In this document: positions 6,048 through 6,404 of the stretch, piece after piece
Numbering within the stretch: the stretch's first letter is position 1
Layout of the letters: each line of letters begins with the position of its first letter
DNA from: an uncultured Archangium sp.
GTDB taxonomy: Bacteria; Myxococcota; Myxococcia; Myxococcales; Myxococcaceae
Direction: 5' to 3'
Assembly: GCA_937875615.1 (NCBI GenBank)
Contig: CALNBU010000738.1
Coordinates: 1 to 6,404 of the forward strand
Length of the DNA: 6,404 nt
The notes under the pieces: generated by a model
Seen by the model: the letters and a program-made list of their open reading frames with translations, nothing else
Databases searched by the model: none
Told to the model about the DNA's origin: nothing
Program-made: the position numbers and the translations under genes

Positions 6048-6404
6048 ATGCGAGCGCCGCTGACCGATGCCGAGCTTGACCTCCGCCTCGCGGGCATCGG
6101 GCTGGTGCGTGACCTGAGCAGCGTCAACCCGCCGCCCTCGAAGAACCGCACCGTCATCTGCAAGACGAAGGAGGGCCGCAAGCGGGTGCTGGTGAAAATC
6201 GCCGACGGCCCCGGCAACGTGGGGGTGCTGCGCGAGGGCTCGATTCTGGAGCGCGTGGAGCCGCTCAGCCGCGCGCGCAACAGCCCGCTGCACCTGCCCC
6301 ACGTCCACGCCTTCGACCCCGCCCACGGCCTGCTGGGCCTCGACTGGATTACCAACGGTGAGACGCTCCACCACTACCACCGGCGCAGCGGCGAGTACCC
6401 CACC
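6048..6404 (+). CDS. Probable APH/protein-kinase-fold phosphotransferase, N-terminal part (truncated by window end)
   Basis: An open frame from ATG 6048 encodes 119 residues and runs off the right edge. The frame is closed by TAG at 5985 and has no other start between that stop and ATG 6048, so the start is well determined, although no ribosome binding site is visible. The layout fits a kinase N-lobe. RVLVKIADG (46-54) supplies a candidate ATP-binding Lys50. LREGSILERVEPL (61-73) resembles the alpha-C helix with Glu63 or Glu68. LPHVHAFDPAHGLLGLDWI (83-101) followed by TNGETL resembles the strand-hinge region of aminoglycoside-phosphotransferase-like kinases (pattern like VPRVLAYD...LLLEWIPGETL). 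The catalytic loop and metal-binding Asp would lie beyond the window, so activity and substrate cannot be judged. Alternatives within the kinase fold are a Ser/Thr or RIO-like kinase or a small-molecule kinase. The gene is divergent from the ferritin-like gene. Confidence 0.68.
   Translation, partial: MRAPLTDAELDLRLAGIGLVRDLSSVNPPPSKNRTVICKTKEGRKRVLVKIADGPGNVGVLREGSILERVEPLSRARNSPLHLPHVHAFDPAHGLLGLDWITNGETLHHYHRRSGEYPT

Noticed and set aside
5435..6079. 214-codon + strand open frame opposite the ferritin-like gene
   Set aside because: It has a Leu/Arg/His-rich shadow composition and is fully antisense to a gene with recognisable motifs.
5972..6355. N-terminal extension of the ferritin-like frame by 128 residues
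   Set aside because: The added part is Ser/Arg/Pro-rich, antisense to the kinase-like gene and resembles no domain. AGGGG before ATG 5971 marks the real start.
5454..6380. 308-codon minus-strand open frame over the ferritin-like and kinase-like genes
   Set aside because: Composition is low complexity (Gly, Ala, Arg, His) with no recognisable motif. The overlapping frame carries clear ferritin-like ligands and a ribosome binding site, so this is a shadow.
1..6404. Defence, toxin-antitoxin, CRISPR or mobile-element system
   Set aside because: No nuclease, transposase, integrase or reverse transcriptase motif, no repeat array and no attachment-site-like direct repeats were seen on either strand.

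Overview
The window is very GC-rich (my estimate is about 70%, not computed), with strong GC preference at third codon positions, short intergenic gaps and proteins typical of predatory or soil Deltaproteobacteria. These include a large lipoprotein with carboxypeptidase-regulatory-like domains and a propeller, a myxobacterial-style zinc-ribbon protein, and a ferritin-like protein. I read it as a chromosomal segment of a myxobacterium (Myxococcota). That placement is an inference from style and protein families, not from a marker gene. I see no mobile element, CRISPR array, tRNA or rRNA.

Layout: (1) 2-91 (+), the last 29 codons of an ABC exporter ATP-binding domain. (2) 203-2899 (+), an 898-residue predicted lipoprotein with four beta-sandwich repeats followed by a probable beta-propeller. 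(3) 2936-4525 (+), a protein with an N-terminal four-cysteine zinc ribbon followed by what looks like two degenerate copies of a SpoIIE/PP2C-type phosphatase fold. (4) 4534-5454 (-), a metallo-beta-lactamase-fold hydrolase with an intact metal site, converging on gene 3 with only 8 bp between them. (5) 5459-5971 (-), a bacterioferritin/ferritin-like protein with a strongly basic C-terminal tail, immediately upstream of gene 4 and probably in one operon with it. (6) 6048-6404 (+), the N-terminal 119 residues of a probable aminoglycoside-phosphotransferase-like kinase, divergent from gene 5 and cut by the window end.

How the genes relate: genes 5 and 4 are the only pair with clear operon structure (4 bp apart, same strand), coupling a probable diiron/iron-storage protein to a metallohydrolase. 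Genes 2 and 3 are codirectional with a 36-bp gap. A TANNNT element in that gap suggests gene 3 may have its own promoter and a leaderless start. I found no convincing multi-gene defence or mobile system. The most noteworthy items are the zinc-ribbon/tandem pseudo-phosphatase protein and the polybasic tail on the ferritin-like protein.
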